DNA of 64,000 bases from Elioraea sp. (GTDB lineage Bacteria; Pseudomonadota; Alphaproteobacteria; Acetobacterales; Acetobacteraceae): positions 62,001-126,000 of the forward strand of contig NZ_JALHPR010000008.1 of NCBI RefSeq assembly GCF_022842375.1, read 5' to 3'. A program made the position numbers and the translations under genes. The notes beneath the pieces are model-generated. The model was not told the DNA's origin and did no database searches. It saw only the letters and a program-made list of their open reading frames with translations. Below, one piece after another: positions 1 through 8,838 of this stretch (positions within the stretch are counted from its first letter, which is position 1; every line of letters starts with the position of its first letter).

Positions 1-681
1 CTGCGCGCGGTATGACACCTCCATCTCCACGCGCACCGCCTCGGGCGGGTGACGGCAGATGCGCTCGGCGATGCCCAGCGCCTCGTCCATGAGCAGCCCG
101 GGCGGGACCACGCGATTGACGAGGAAGGCACGCTCGGCTTCCTCCGCGGTCAGAGGCTCCCCGGTCAGCAGCATCCACATCGCCACGGTCGGCGGGATGT
201 GCCGCAGCAGCCGCGTCGAGCCGCCGGCCCCCCCCATGCCATAGGCGATCTCGGGAAAGCCGAAGCGCGCCGTGGTGGCGGCGATGCGGATGTCGGTGAG
301 CGCCAGCAGATAGATCAGCCCCATGCCGACACACCAGCCATGCACAGCGCCAATGATCGGCTTGAACCTCTCCATGGCCAGGACGTCACGCGACCACGAG
401 AAATCATGCGGCGCATCGCGTTCCGTCGCGTGCGGCCAGAGATGGTCGCGAAGCTGCTCGCGCGGCGTCGCGTCACGCCGCGGCGTCTTGATGTCGTCGC
501 CGGCGGAGAAGGCACGCTCGCCCGCGCCGGTGAGGATGCCGCAGCGGATGGCAGGGTCACGCAGGAAGGCGGTGAGTGCTGCGTGCAGTTCCTTGTGCAT
601 CGAGGGCGTGGTGGGGTTCACCGCGCCGTTCTCGATGGTGAAGATGCCGACAGCGCCTTCGGTTCGGTAATGGATCGGCAT
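1..681 (-). CDS. Enoyl-CoA hydratase/isomerase family protein (3' end outside window)
   Basis: The gene runs leftward off the window edge; 227 codons are visible with no stop. The protein begins MPIHYRTEGAVGIFTIENG and shows both crotonase oxyanion-hole segments: ERAFSAGDD near residue 55 and GWCVGMG near residue 115. The stretch FGFPEIAYGMGGAGG follows, carrying the glutamate usual in hydratases. Crotonases of this type hydrate or isomerise acyl-CoA thioesters in the cytoplasm. The start lies 4 nt after the stop of the acyl-CoA ligase gene, with GGAGG just upstream, so the two form one leftward operon. The natural substrate cannot be read from sequence. Only the C-terminal helices are missing. 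Confidence 0.9.
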   Translation of the reverse strand, partial: MPIHYRTEGAVGIFTIENGAVNPTTPSMHKELHAALTAFLRDPAIRCGILTGAGERAFSAGDDIKTPRRDATPREQLRDHLWPHATERDAPHDFSWSRDVLAMERFKPIIGAVHGWCVGMGLIYLLALTDIRIAATTARFGFPEIAYGMGGAGGSTRLLRHIPPTVAMWMLLTGEPLTAEEAERAFLVNRVVPPGLLMDEALGIAERICRHPPEAVRVEMEVSYRAQ

Positions 682-685
682 CGCC

Positions 686-2365
686 TCAGCCCTCCGCCAT
701 GGCCAGCCGGTCGGTCGCGCCCTCGCGAAGGTCGGCCCGCTCGGCCACCAGGAGATGCTTGGCGACCTTCTGGGACGGCGTCTTCGGCAGGCTTGCGCGG
801 TACTCGAGGAAGCGCGGCACCTTGAAGCGGGCGAGCCGCAGGCCGCAGTGCGCGAACACCGCCTCGGGCGGCAGGTCGGCCGGTGTGAGGCCGGGCTTCA
901 GCACCAGGCAGGCCTTCACCTCCTGGCCGCGATCAGCGTCGGGCACGCCGATCACCGCTGCCTCCTCGACGGCTTCGAGCGCAAGCAGCGCTGCCTCGAC
1001 CTCGCGCGCGGCGATGTTCTCGCCGGAGCGGCGGATCATGTCCTTCACGCGGCCAACGATGAAGTGGAAGCCGCGCTCATCCCGCCGGAACAGATCGCCG
1101 GTCCTGAACCAGCCATCGCCCGGGAATGAGGAGGCGTTCGCCTCCGGCTTGTTCCAGTAGCCCTGGAGAATTCCAGGACCGCGGATCCAGAGCTCGCCCA
1201 CCTCACCCGCGCCGAGTTCACGGCCCTCCCCATCGCGGATCGACGCCTCGCGGAACGGCGAGGGAAGGCCGCACGTGCCGCTGCCCACCATGTCGACCGC
1301 CTCTGGCGGTGTCATCAGGCCGGAGCCGATTTCGGTCATGCCGAAGCTTTCGCGCGCGATGCACCCGAATCGACGCTCAAGTGCGACGTGCATGTCGGAC
1401 CTCAGCCCGAAGATGGAAACGCGCTTGAGCGGCGTCTCGGCATCGTCTGGCCTTGCGGGTTGCTTCAGCACGATCTGGGGAAAGATGCAGTACTCGACAC
1501 CCTCGCGCCTGATCCAGTCGAGGAAGCGCGTGGCGGATGGTTTCGGCGCCACCACCAGCCGTCCACCGAGGGTCATCGCCATCAGCAGGTGCCACTGCGG
1601 GTCCATGTAATAGAAGGGCTGGGCAGCGAGCATCACGCGCACATCGCCCGCCCGCCCGGCAGCGACGCGCGCGAGCGTCAGCCAGTAGCGGTGGCTGAGC
1701 ATGCAGCCCTTCGGGAAGCCAGTAGTTCCGGAGGTGTATTGAAGATTGATCAGGTCGTCGAGCGCCGGTGCCGGCCCCGGCACGTCTCCGTCCGCGCCCA
1801 GCAGGCTCTCCCAGGTGCGCATGCCCTCGGGCGGCCGGCCGAGCACATGGACCGACTCCCGCGCAACGATGGGCCGTTCCGCGAGGAGATCGAGCACCAC
1901 CGGCAGACAGGCTTCGTCGACCACCAGGTGGGCGGCCCCGCCATCGCCGAGCACGTAGGCGAGTTCGGTCGCCGTGTAGCCGGTGTTGACCGGGATCATC
2001 ACCGCGCCAAGCCGCGCGAGCGCAAGCCATGTGACGGGGAAGGCCGGCACGTTCGGCAGCATCACGCCAACACGCTCTCCCCGGCGGACGCCTGCTGCCG
2101 CAAGCCCGGCCGCAACGCGGCGCGTCGCGTCGGCAAGCCCGGCATAGGTGATCTCGCGCAGCAGCGTATCGCCAGGCGCATCGATGAAGCGCCAGAGCAG
2201 CGTTCCGCCCATCCGGGCGGCAGCATCGTCGACGAAGGTGCCAAGCGAGGTGGCAAAGGGTGCGGCTTCGATCCGATGCCGGAACATGGCATGCGCCAGC
2301 AGGAGCGGATCATTCGCCCGCGCCGCAGGCGCCTCCGCTGCCACCAGCCGGTCTGATGCGTCCAT
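686..2365 (-). CDS. AMP-dependent acyl-CoA synthetase/ligase
   Basis: A 559-residue member of the ANL adenylating superfamily, which activates a carboxylate as acyl-AMP and transfers it to CoA. Visible motifs are the P-loop YTSGTTGFPKG near residue 185, the A5-type ESFGMTEIGSG, the GWFRTGDL A7 motif, the hinge GRVKDMIRRSGENI and the C-terminal KTPSQKVAKHLL holding the likely catalytic lysine (SQK replaces the usual SGK). I chose ATG 2365 over the in-frame upstream start at 2536 because homology begins there, GGGCGGGGG lies just upstream, and the longer form would run through the divergent TetR gene. The next gene downstream is the crotonase. The substrate is unknown; a short or branched acid is plausible from the context. 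Confidence 0.93.
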   Translation of the reverse strand: MDASDRLVAAEAPAARANDPLLLAHAMFRHRIEAAPFATSLGTFVDDAAARMGGTLLWRFIDAPGDTLLREITYAGLADATRRVAAGLAAAGVRRGERVGVMLPNVPAFPVTWLALARLGAVMIPVNTGYTATELAYVLGDGGAAHLVVDEACLPVVLDLLAERPIVARESVHVLGRPPEGMRTWESLLGADGDVPGPAPALDDLINLQYTSGTTGFPKGCMLSHRYWLTLARVAAGRAGDVRVMLAAQPFYYMDPQWHLLMAMTLGGRLVVAPKPSATRFLDWIRREGVEYCIFPQIVLKQPARPDDAETPLKRVSIFGLRSDMHVALERRFGCIARESFGMTEIGSGLMTPPEAVDMVGSGTCGLPSPFREASIRDGEGRELGAGEVGELWIRGPGILQGYWNKPEANASSFPGDGWFRTGDLFRRDERGFHFIVGRVKDMIRRSGENIAAREVEAALLALEAVEEAAVIGVPDADRGQEVKACLVLKPGLTPADLPPEAVFAHCGLRLARFKVPRFLEYRASLPKTPSQKVAKHLLVAERADLREGATDRLAMAEG

Positions 2366-2412
2366 GCTGCCCCCGCCCTGGAATGGTGGCGTTGACGGAA
2401 CGGTCACAATAA

Positions 2413-3204
2413 ATGACACTGATGTCAATGTCAGATCGTCGGGCCACGTCACGCACGCCGGCCCCTCGCGCCGATGACGATGCGCGCGGGCCGTTCTGCT
2501 ATCGTGCCGAACTCGCTGCCCGCGTGGAGGCGGCACGCTCGTCGGCCAAGACGGCGCAGACGCGACTTCGCCTGATGCTCGCGCTCACCGCCGTGCTGGA
2601 GGAGGGCGACATCCACACCCTACGCGTGGCTGACTGCGTGGCGCGCGCCGGCCTCGCGCATGGCACCTTCTACCGCTACTGGGATGATGCCGGCACTGCC
2701 GCGCAGGAGGTGCTGTCCGACTTCATGGCGACCATCACGGCACGCCGGCCGGCACTGCCCCGTGGGACGGGGCTGCCCGCCCGGATCATCGCGGCCAACC
2801 GCTACTATGTGCGGGTGTATCGGCTGAATGACGGGTTGATGCGGTGCCTGATGCAGCTCGGCAACATGCGCCCCGAGTTCGCGCGCATCGGCCAGGCCGC
2901 CAACGTGGCGCTGGCGAAACGGGTCGTCCGCGCGTGGGAGCGGGAGGAGCCGGCGACCTCTGCCCTGCCGATGCCGCTTCGGATGGCACGGGCGCTCGCC
3001 TGCATCGCGATGGTCGAGGGCGTGCTGCGTGATCGGCATGTGCGGAGCCCGCTGGAGCCGCTCGCCTCGATGTCGGATGACGCTGTCGCCGACCTCCTGT
3101 CGGAGGGCTGGTATCGCCTGCTGTTCGGCAGGCCCATGCCGGTACGGGACCAGCGGCGCCAGAAGCCCGGCGCAGCCGCGCGCGCGCGGCTCCACGTTGC
3201 GTGA
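2413..3204 (+). CDS. TetR/AcrR family transcriptional regulator
   Basis: A 263-residue predicted repressor. After a polar N-terminal extension of about 45 residues comes a TetR-type helix-turn-helix, LRVADCVARAGLAHGTFYRYW near residues 75-95, with the FYRYW signature typical of the family. The C-terminal two thirds is the variable ligand-binding region. It is divergent from the acyl-CoA ligase/crotonase operon and probably controls it in response to an acyl-CoA or related compound (inference). The first ATG (2413) overlaps the candidate operator; ATG 2428 (MSDRR) is an in-frame alternative. Neither has a convincing ribosome-binding site, so translation may be leaderless. Confidence 0.88.
   Translation: MTLMSMSDRRATSRTPAPRADDDARGPFCYRAELAARVEAARSSAKTAQTRLRLMLALTAVLEEGDIHTLRVADCVARAGLAHGTFYRYWDDAGTAAQEVLSDFMATITARRPALPRGTGLPARIIAANRYYVRVYRLNDGLMRCLMQLGNMRPEFARIGQAANVALAKRVVRAWEREEPATSALPMPLRMARALACIAMVEGVLRDRHVRSPLEPLASMSDDAVADLLSEGWYRLLFGRPMPVRDQRRQKPGAAARARLHVA
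2414..2427. promoter_or_regulatory. Candidate TetR operator in the ligase/TetR divergent promoter
   Basis: TGACA-CTGA-TGTCA is a perfect 5-bp inverted repeat with a 4-nt spacer, followed by a further TGTCA (2429-2433 reads TGTCA). On the minus strand TTGACA at 2428-2423 matches a -35 element for the ligase operon; on the plus strand TTGACG at 2392-2397 could be the -35 for the regulator. A repressor bound here would cover both. The role is inferred from position and symmetry only. Confidence 0.45.
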
Positions 3205-3228
3205 TGCGCGGCGGCCTGGCCGTGCCGG

Positions 3229-3954
3229 TCAGCTGGCGTAGGACGGCTCTTCCTCATCGAGGATGCCGCGGATGGCGGCGAGGAACATGCGGGCGTTCTC
3301 GCGCCGCGTCGGGAAGTCGCGCAGCGCCAGCGCCTTCTCATCCGGAATGATCATGAGCGGGCGGCCTGTCGACATCGCCAGCACCTGCACCTCGCAGGCG
3401 CGCTCGAGGTAATAGAGATCGTCGAACGCATCGGCGACGGTCTCGCCAGCCACCACCACGCCGTGGTTGCCGAGGAACAGCACGCGGTTGCCCTGCATCA
3501 TGCCGGCCATGCGCGAGCCCTCGTCGGTGCCGAGCGCGAAGCCGTTGAAGTCACGGTCATAGGCGCAGAGGCCGTAGAAGCGCCCGGCATTCTGGTGAAC
3601 CATTTCTAGCGTCCCGTCGCGCAGGCAGGTCAACGCGGTGGCATAGGGCATGTGGGTATGCAGGATGACGCGGTGCCCCGTCTGCCGGTGCATGGGCACG
3701 TGGATGTTGAATCCGGTCATCGCCGGCCTGCCCTCACCCTCGACCACGGTATTCCGGTCATCGATAACGAGCAGTTCGCTCGCCCTCGCTTTCGACCAGT
3801 GCATCCGATGGGCGTTGATGAGGAAACGGTCCGGCGCGAGCATGACCGAGAAGTGATTGCAGACACCCTCGTGCAGGCCGAGCCGGGAGGCCCAGCGCAG
3901 GGACGCTGCAAGATCAAGTCGCGCTTGTTGCCATTCGGGATTGTTGCTGGACAT
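3229..3954 (-). CDS. Class II aldolase/adducin family protein
   Basis: A 241-residue cytoplasmic protein of the class II aldolase/adducin fold. The metal-ligand histidines are visible: HTHMPYAT near residue 110 and NHGVVVAG near residue 165. The position of the catalytic glutamate of fuculose-phosphate aldolase is occupied by TGFNIH, as in the adducin-like branch, so aldolase chemistry should not be assumed. ATG 3954 is chosen because GGGGTC lies 6-10 nt upstream; ATG 3966 is possible. A much longer in-frame extension to 4713 is rejected because it runs antisense through the next gene. It is divergent from a Bug-family binding protein, and its stop lies only 24 nt from the stop of the TetR gene. 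Confidence 0.88.
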   Translation of the reverse strand: MSSNNPEWQQARLDLAASLRWASRLGLHEGVCNHFSVMLAPDRFLINAHRMHWSKARASELLVIDDRNTVVEGEGRPAMTGFNIHVPMHRQTGHRVILHTHMPYATALTCLRDGTLEMVHQNAGRFYGLCAYDRDFNGFALGTDEGSRMAGMMQGNRVLFLGNHGVVVAGETVADAFDDLYYLERACEVQVLAMSTGRPLMIIPDEKALALRDFPTRRENARMFLAAIRGILDEEEPSYAS

Positions 3955-4071
3955 GATCGACCCCATGCTGCGTGCGGATGCAGGCTCGCAAGGCGGGTGC
4001 TCCGCGTCAACACACCGGCCGTCACCCGCGCGCGGTCGCCGCGGCGTCACAAGAGATTGAAGGAGGCAGCA

Positions 4072-5046
4072 ATGACCACACGACGCATCATGCTCGGCCT
4101 GCTGGGGGCACCACTGCTGATGCGCGCGCCCGCAGCGTTCGCGCAGGCTGGGTTCCCCGACAAGCCCCTGCGCCTGGTCGTGCCGTTCCCCCCGGGGGGA
4201 CCAACCGGCGTGCTTGGGCGGCTGCTGGCGGAGGAACTCTCGAAGCTGCTCGGCCAGCCCGTCGTCGTCGACAATCGCGGCGGTGCGGGTGGTGCGATCG
4301 GCAGCGAGGCGGTCGCACGCAGCAGGCCGGACGGGCTGACGCTGCTGTTCGCGACGGCCGGGACGCACGCGATCAACCCAGCGGCGAACCCGCAACTCAG
4401 CTACGACCCTGTACGTGACTTCGCCCCCATCGCCGCGACGTTCGTGTCGGCGAACATCGTGCTCGTGCATCCCTCGCACCCCGCGCGCACGTTGGCCGAA
4501 TTCATCGCCGGCGCGAAGGCCGCCGCGCAGCCATGGAGCTTCGCCTCCGGGGGCGCGGGGACAACGCCGCACATGACGATGGAACTCCTGCGCGCGCGCA
4601 CCGATCTGACGCTGACCCACGTGCCCTACCGCGGCAGCGGGCCCATGCTCACCGACCTTCTCGGCGGCCATGTCACGATCGGTGCCGATGGCATCTCCAC
4701 GGCACTGCCGCATCTGCGCGCGGGCACGCTGCGGGGGCTCGGCGTCAGCTCGCGCGCCCGCTCAACGCTCCTTCCTGACCTGCCCGCGATCTCGGAAACC
4801 ATACCCGATTTCGAGGCGGCGGCCTGGTGGGGCCTGTTCGCGCCGGCCGGGACGCCGGAGCCTGTCATCGCCGTGCTGAACGCAGCGACCAATCGCTTGC
4901 TGGCCTCTGACGAGATCAGGACGCGGCTGTCGCAGATGGGCGTCGAGCCGCTGGGCGGCACGCCGGCGGAGCTCGCTGCGCGCGTGGTGCGCGAACGTGC
5001 GCAGTGGGCCGAGGTGATCGCCAAGCTCGGCCTTCGGTTCGACTGA
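4072..5046 (+). CDS. Bug-family tripartite tricarboxylate transporter substrate-binding protein
   Basis: A 324-residue periplasmic binding protein of the Bug (TctC-like) family. A signal peptide is evident (MTTRRIMLGLLGAPLLMRAP, then AFAQA as the cleavage region), followed by FPDKPLRLVVPFPPGG, the hallmark Bug N-terminus, and by PDGLTLLFATAGTHAINP and YDPVRDFAPIA. AGGAGG lies 5 nt before ATG 4072. Bug proteins bind carboxylates or small aromatic and amide compounds; many are orphans without TctAB membrane subunits nearby, as here. The next gene, an ornithine cyclodeaminase homologue, starts 3 nt after the stop, so the two are probably co-transcribed. Confidence 0.95.
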   Translation: MTTRRIMLGLLGAPLLMRAPAAFAQAGFPDKPLRLVVPFPPGGPTGVLGRLLAEELSKLLGQPVVVDNRGGAGGAIGSEAVARSRPDGLTLLFATAGTHAINPAANPQLSYDPVRDFAPIAATFVSANIVLVHPSHPARTLAEFIAGAKAAAQPWSFASGGAGTTPHMTMELLRARTDLTLTHVPYRGSGPMLTDLLGGHVTIGADGISTALPHLRAGTLRGLGVSSRARSTLLPDLPAISETIPDFEAAAWWGLFAPAGTPEPVIAVLNAATNRLLASDEIRTRLSQMGVEPLGGTPAELAARVVRERAQWAEVIAKLGLRFD

Positions 5047-5049
5047 GCC

Positions 5050-6021
5050 ATGCCCCAGGCCAGCGAAATCCTCTACCTGAGCCGCGCCGACATTGAACGC
5101 CTTGCGCTGACGCCGTTATCCTGCCTGCCGGTCATCGAGGCGGCCTTCGCCGCGCTTGCGTCGGGTGACGCCGTGAATGGCAGCAAGACGGGGCTTTTCG
5201 CGAGCGGGACGAGCTTCTCGTATGCGATGCCGGCGCTGCTTCGGGCCGAGGGCGTCGCCGGCGTGAAGTGGGTGAGCGGGGCCGACAACACGGCGCGTGA
5301 CCTGCCCGGCATTGCGGGGATCATCGTGCTCTCCGATGTCGAGACCGCTGCCATCACGGCGGTTCTCGATGGCGATCTCATCACCGCCGTGCGCACGGCT
5401 GCCGTCACCCTCGCCGGCGCCCGCCGCCTCGCGCGGCGCGACAGTGAGCGGGCCGGGTTTGTGGCCTGCGGCGTGCAGGCCTGGGCGCATTTCGACGCGC
5501 TGCGCGCTGTCTTTCCGTTGGCGGATGTCCGCTGCTTCAGCCGCAGCCGTGCTACGGCCGAGCGTTTTGCCACGATGGTGCGGGGCCATGGCATCACCGT
5601 CACCGTGGTCGAAACGGCCAAGGATGCCGTGGCCGAGCGTGACATCGTGATCACCAGCGTGCCGCGCGGGGAAGGCCTGCGGCAGGAGCTGTCGCCGGCG
5701 GATCTCGCAGCCGGCACCTTTGTCGGCGCACCCGACCTTGCGCGCACCTGGATCGGTGCGGACGCGCTGGCGTTCGACCGGATCCTGACCGACGACGTCG
5801 CGCAGAGTCGCACACTCGGCAACAAGGGCATGATCCCGTGGCGGGAGCGGTTCGACGCCGGGCTTGCCGAGCTGATCACCGGCACCTGTGCGTGGCTGCC
5901 CGATCCCCAGGCCCGTACGATGTTCGTGCACGCGGGCATCGGCCTCGGTGATGTTGCGGTAGCGAAATACGTGGTCGATCGTGCGAGGGAACGCGGCGTC
6001 GGCATGATCCTGCCGCGCTGA
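5050..6021 (+). CDS. Ornithine cyclodeaminase / mu-crystallin family protein
   Basis: A 323-residue NAD(P)-dependent enzyme homologue. Family members convert L-ornithine to proline and ammonia, reduce cyclic imino acids, or act as alanine, opine or ectoine-related dehydrogenases. Visible family features are VKWVSGADN near residue 75, DGDLITAVRTAAVTLAGAR near residue 115, and a dinucleotide-binding region around ACGVQAWAHFDAL, where the first glycine of the usual GAGVQA is replaced. It follows the Bug binding protein with a 3-nt gap and converges on the fused permease gene. Its presence beside opine-oxidase-like subunits recalls opine catabolic regions, but the substrate is not determined. Confidence 0.9.
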   Translation: MPQASEILYLSRADIERLALTPLSCLPVIEAAFAALASGDAVNGSKTGLFASGTSFSYAMPALLRAEGVAGVKWVSGADNTARDLPGIAGIIVLSDVETAAITAVLDGDLITAVRTAAVTLAGARRLARRDSERAGFVACGVQAWAHFDALRAVFPLADVRCFSRSRATAERFATMVRGHGITVTVVETAKDAVAERDIVITSVPRGEGLRQELSPADLAAGTFVGAPDLARTWIGADALAFDRILTDDVAQSRTLGNKGMIPWRERFDAGLAELITGTCAWLPDPQARTMFVHAGIGLGDVAVAKYVVDRARERGVGMILPR

Positions 6022-6048
6022 TCGCCTGCTGCTGATCGGGGCCTGGGG

Positions 6049-7791
6049 CTATCGCACCTCGCCACGGCGGCGCATCCACTCCGCGAGGACGAGCAGCGTG
6101 GTCACGAGCACGAACACGACAGTCGACACGGCGGCAAGCGTCGGGTTCAGCTGCAGGATCATGTCGTCCCACATCTGCTTCGGCAGCGTCACGGTCACGC
6201 CGCCGCTGACGAACAGCGCCACAGTGAGATCGTCGAACGACGTGATGAAGGCAAACAGGAACGCAGCGATGAGTCCCCCCTTGAGCAGGGGCACGGTGAT
6301 CTCGACCAGCACGCGGAGACGCGAGGCGCCGAGGGTCGCTGCCGCCTGGTCGAGCCGCCAGTCATACCCCTTCAGCACCGCAGCGACCGTGATGAACACG
6401 AACGGCATGGCCAGCACGGCATGGCCGAGGATCATGCCCAGTTCCGTCGCGACAAGGCCCAGCTGCGCGAACAGGTAGAAAAGGCCGAGTGCGATCACGA
6501 TGCGCGGCACGATCATCGGCGCGATCAGCAGTCCGAACAGGGCTGCCTGCCACCGCCCCGAGCTGCGCGCGAGCGCGAGGGCAGCGAAACCGCCAAGCAG
6601 CGTGGCGAGGCAGGCCGTGCCGAATCCGACGACAAACGAGCGCAGCGTCGCGCCAAGCCAGAGCGGCGAGCCGAAATAGGTCTCGAACCACCGCAGGCTG
6701 AAGCCTGGCGGCGGGAAGGACAGGAAGCTCGAATCAGTAAAGCCCATCGGCACCACGATGAGCGTGGGCGCGCACAGGAACAGCAGCACCAGCACGACAT
6801 AGGCCGGAAGGAAGGTGCAGAGCACGCGCCTGCCGAGAACGCGCGCCATCGCTCCGCCGATCGCGGCATGCACCGCGGCGACCGCCGAGAGGAGGCCGAT
6901 GCCGACGCCGCGCAGCAACAGCGTCCCACGCCGGTCGGACGCCGTGGCCTCGCCAGCGACGGTGGAAAGCCCGAAGAGACGGTCATACACCCAGCATGTG
7001 ACCAGTGCCGCGAGCAGCATCATCACCGCGAGCGCGCCGGCGAAGCTCCAGTTCATCATCTCCTGCACCTGGGCGATGATCAGCTGGGCCAGCATGGTCT
7101 CGCGCGGACCGCCGAGCAGAGCTGGCGTGATGAAGAAGCCAAGCGAGGTGATGAACACGAGCAGCCCCGCAGCCGCCACGCCCGGCAGCGAGAGATGGAA
7201 GAAGACGCGCCAGAAGATCTGTCCAGGCGGGGCGCCCAGCGTCGCCGCCGCGCGCGGCAACTGGCGCTCGACGCTGAGCATCACCGGCAGCATCGTCAGC
7301 ACCGCGAGCGGCAGCATCGCATGGATCATGCCGATCCTCACACCCATGCGCCCGTGCAGCACATCGATCGGCGAAGGCACGATTCCGGCGCCAACGAGCG
7401 CACGGTTCATGATGCCGGACTGATCAAGCGTGATCATCCACGCGAAGGTCTTGACGAGATAACTCGTCCAGAACGGGATCAAGACTAGCATCAGCAGCCA
7501 GCCGCGTCGTGACAGCGGCTGCCGCGCAAGCCAATAGGCCAGCGGATAGCCAAGCACGACCGCACCCAGCGTCGTCTCGCCCGCGACACCGAAGGTGATG
7601 CCCAGCACGCGGACGTAGACCTCCGCCGTCAGCGCGCGGTGGAAATGCTCCGTGGTCAGTTCGCCGGTCGCTTCGATCTGGACGCTGAGCAGCAGCAGCC
7701 GCAGCACCGGATAGAGGAAGAAGACGGCCAGGAAAACGACAGCCGGTGCCGCGTACCAGGCCGCGCCGAAGCGGTGACGCCGCGCACTCAC
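6049..7791 (-). CDS. Fused ABC transporter permease, two PotB/PotC-type domains
   Basis: A 580-residue inner-membrane protein containing two complete binding-protein-dependent permease domains, each with its own cytoplasmic EAA loop: RAAATLGAPPGQIFWRV in the first half and QAAATLGASRLRVLVEI in the second. The N-terminal half resembles PotB (WTSYLVKTFAWM) and the C-terminal half PotC (FSLRWFETYF, FAFITSFDDLTVALF). In most polyamine-type importers these are two genes, so this is a fusion. GTG 7791 is chosen because it overlaps the ATPase stop as GTGA; the ATG at 7824 would overlap the ATPase gene by 37 nt. It is the last gene of the binding protein, ATPase, permease operon. Confidence 0.92.
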   Translation of the reverse strand: MSARRHRFGAAWYAAPAVVFLAVFFLYPVLRLLLLSVQIEATGELTTEHFHRALTAEVYVRVLGITFGVAGETTLGAVVLGYPLAYWLARQPLSRRGWLLMLVLIPFWTSYLVKTFAWMITLDQSGIMNRALVGAGIVPSPIDVLHGRMGVRIGMIHAMLPLAVLTMLPVMLSVERQLPRAAATLGAPPGQIFWRVFFHLSLPGVAAAGLLVFITSLGFFITPALLGGPRETMLAQLIIAQVQEMMNWSFAGALAVMMLLAALVTCWVYDRLFGLSTVAGEATASDRRGTLLLRGVGIGLLSAVAAVHAAIGGAMARVLGRRVLCTFLPAYVVLVLLFLCAPTLIVVPMGFTDSSFLSFPPPGFSLRWFETYFGSPLWLGATLRSFVVGFGTACLATLLGGFAALALARSSGRWQAALFGLLIAPMIVPRIVIALGLFYLFAQLGLVATELGMILGHAVLAMPFVFITVAAVLKGYDWRLDQAAATLGASRLRVLVEITVPLLKGGLIAAFLFAFITSFDDLTVALFVSGGVTVTLPKQMWDDMILQLNPTLAAVSTVVFVLVTTLLVLAEWMRRRGEVR

Positions 7792-8837
7792 AACGGAACC
7801 ATCACCGCAGCACCAGGCTCCCACGTCGCGGTGACTGCGGCACCGATCGGTGGTGGCGGCATGCCGATCGGCAGCCGCAGCACCGCATCCGTGCCGGTGG
7901 CGAGGCGGAACAGCAGCCGCGTCTCCGCCCCAGCGTAGACGGACTCCGTCACGGTTCCCGCAATCACGTTCGTACCCTGGCCCAGCGCGAGCCGTTCCGG
8001 GCGGATCACGAGAAGCGCGTCCGATCCCTCCACGCCCACGGCCTCCGGCGGCAGATGGAAACGGCCCTCCGGCGTCTCGATCATGCCGCCAAGGATGCGC
8101 CCGCGCAGGGCAGTCGAGATGCCGATGAAGTCAGCGGCGAAGGCCGTCAGCGGCCGCTCGTAGATCTCACCCGGGGTTCCGATCTGTTCGATCCTGGCGT
8201 GGTTCATCAGGCAGATGCGGTCGGAGAGGGCGAGTGCCTCCTCCTGGTCGTGGGTCACGTACATGATGGTCGCGCCCGTCGCGCGATGCAGGCGCTTGAT
8301 CTCGATCTGCATGTGCTCGCGCAGCTTCTTGTCCAGTGCGCCGAGCGGCTCGTCCATCAGGATCACGGAGGGCTGGTACACGAAGCATCGCGCGAGTGCG
8401 ACGCGCTGCTGCTGGCCACCCGACAGTTCGCGCGGAAAGCGTCTCGCGAGGTGCCCGAGCTGCACCATGTCGAGCGCGTCCTGTACGCGTCGCTTCGTCT
8501 CTGACGCCGAAACACTCCGCATACGCAACGGAAACCCCACGTTTTCGCCAACCGTCAGATGCGGGAACAGCGCATAGTTCTGGAAGACGAGGCCGACGTC
8601 GCGCTGGTGCACGGGCGTGTCGGTCTGGTCACGGCCATCGACGAAGATGCGGCCCTGGTCCGGCTCCACGAGCCCGCAGATGATCTGCAGAAGCGTCGTC
8701 TTGCCGGAGCCTGACGGACCCAGAAGCGTCAGCAGCTCGCCCGCCCTGACTTCGAGGCGGACGGGCTCGAGCGCGACGACGGGGCCGTATCGTTTGCTGA
8801 CCCCGTCCGCCAGCAGCTTTACGCCCTCTGCCCTCAC
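7788..8837 (-). CDS. ABC transporter ATP-binding protein, PotA-like
   Basis: A cytoplasmic ATPase subunit for the adjacent importer. It has the complete set of motifs: Walker A GPSGSGKTT, Q-loop VFQNYALFPHLT, signature LSGGQQQR, Walker B VILMDEPLGALD and H-loop YVTHDQEEAL. A C-terminal TOBE-like region of about 100 residues follows (VIRPERLALG onward), typical of the polyamine/iron/opine importer class. I chose GTG 8837, 1 nt after the stop of the binding-protein gene, because the family N-terminus (KLLADGVSKRYG) begins there; ATG 8858 is an alternative that overlaps the upstream gene by 20 nt. Neither start has a strong ribosome-binding site. Confidence 0.93.
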   Translation of the reverse strand: MRAEGVKLLADGVSKRYGPVVALEPVRLEVRAGELLTLLGPSGSGKTTLLQIICGLVEPDQGRIFVDGRDQTDTPVHQRDVGLVFQNYALFPHLTVGENVGFPLRMRSVSASETKRRVQDALDMVQLGHLARRFPRELSGGQQQRVALARCFVYQPSVILMDEPLGALDKKLREHMQIEIKRLHRATGATIMYVTHDQEEALALSDRICLMNHARIEQIGTPGEIYERPLTAFAADFIGISTALRGRILGGMIETPEGRFHLPPEAVGVEGSDALLVIRPERLALGQGTNVIAGTVTESVYAGAETRLLFRLATGTDAVLRLPIGMPPPPIGAAVTATWEPGAAVMVPL

Positions 8838-8838
8838 C

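Noticed and set aside
3955-4713. N-terminal extension of the class II aldolase-like gene
   Set aside because: The extra 250 or so residues lie antisense to the Bug binding-protein gene and have no similarity to the family; the aldolase fold starts at 3954.
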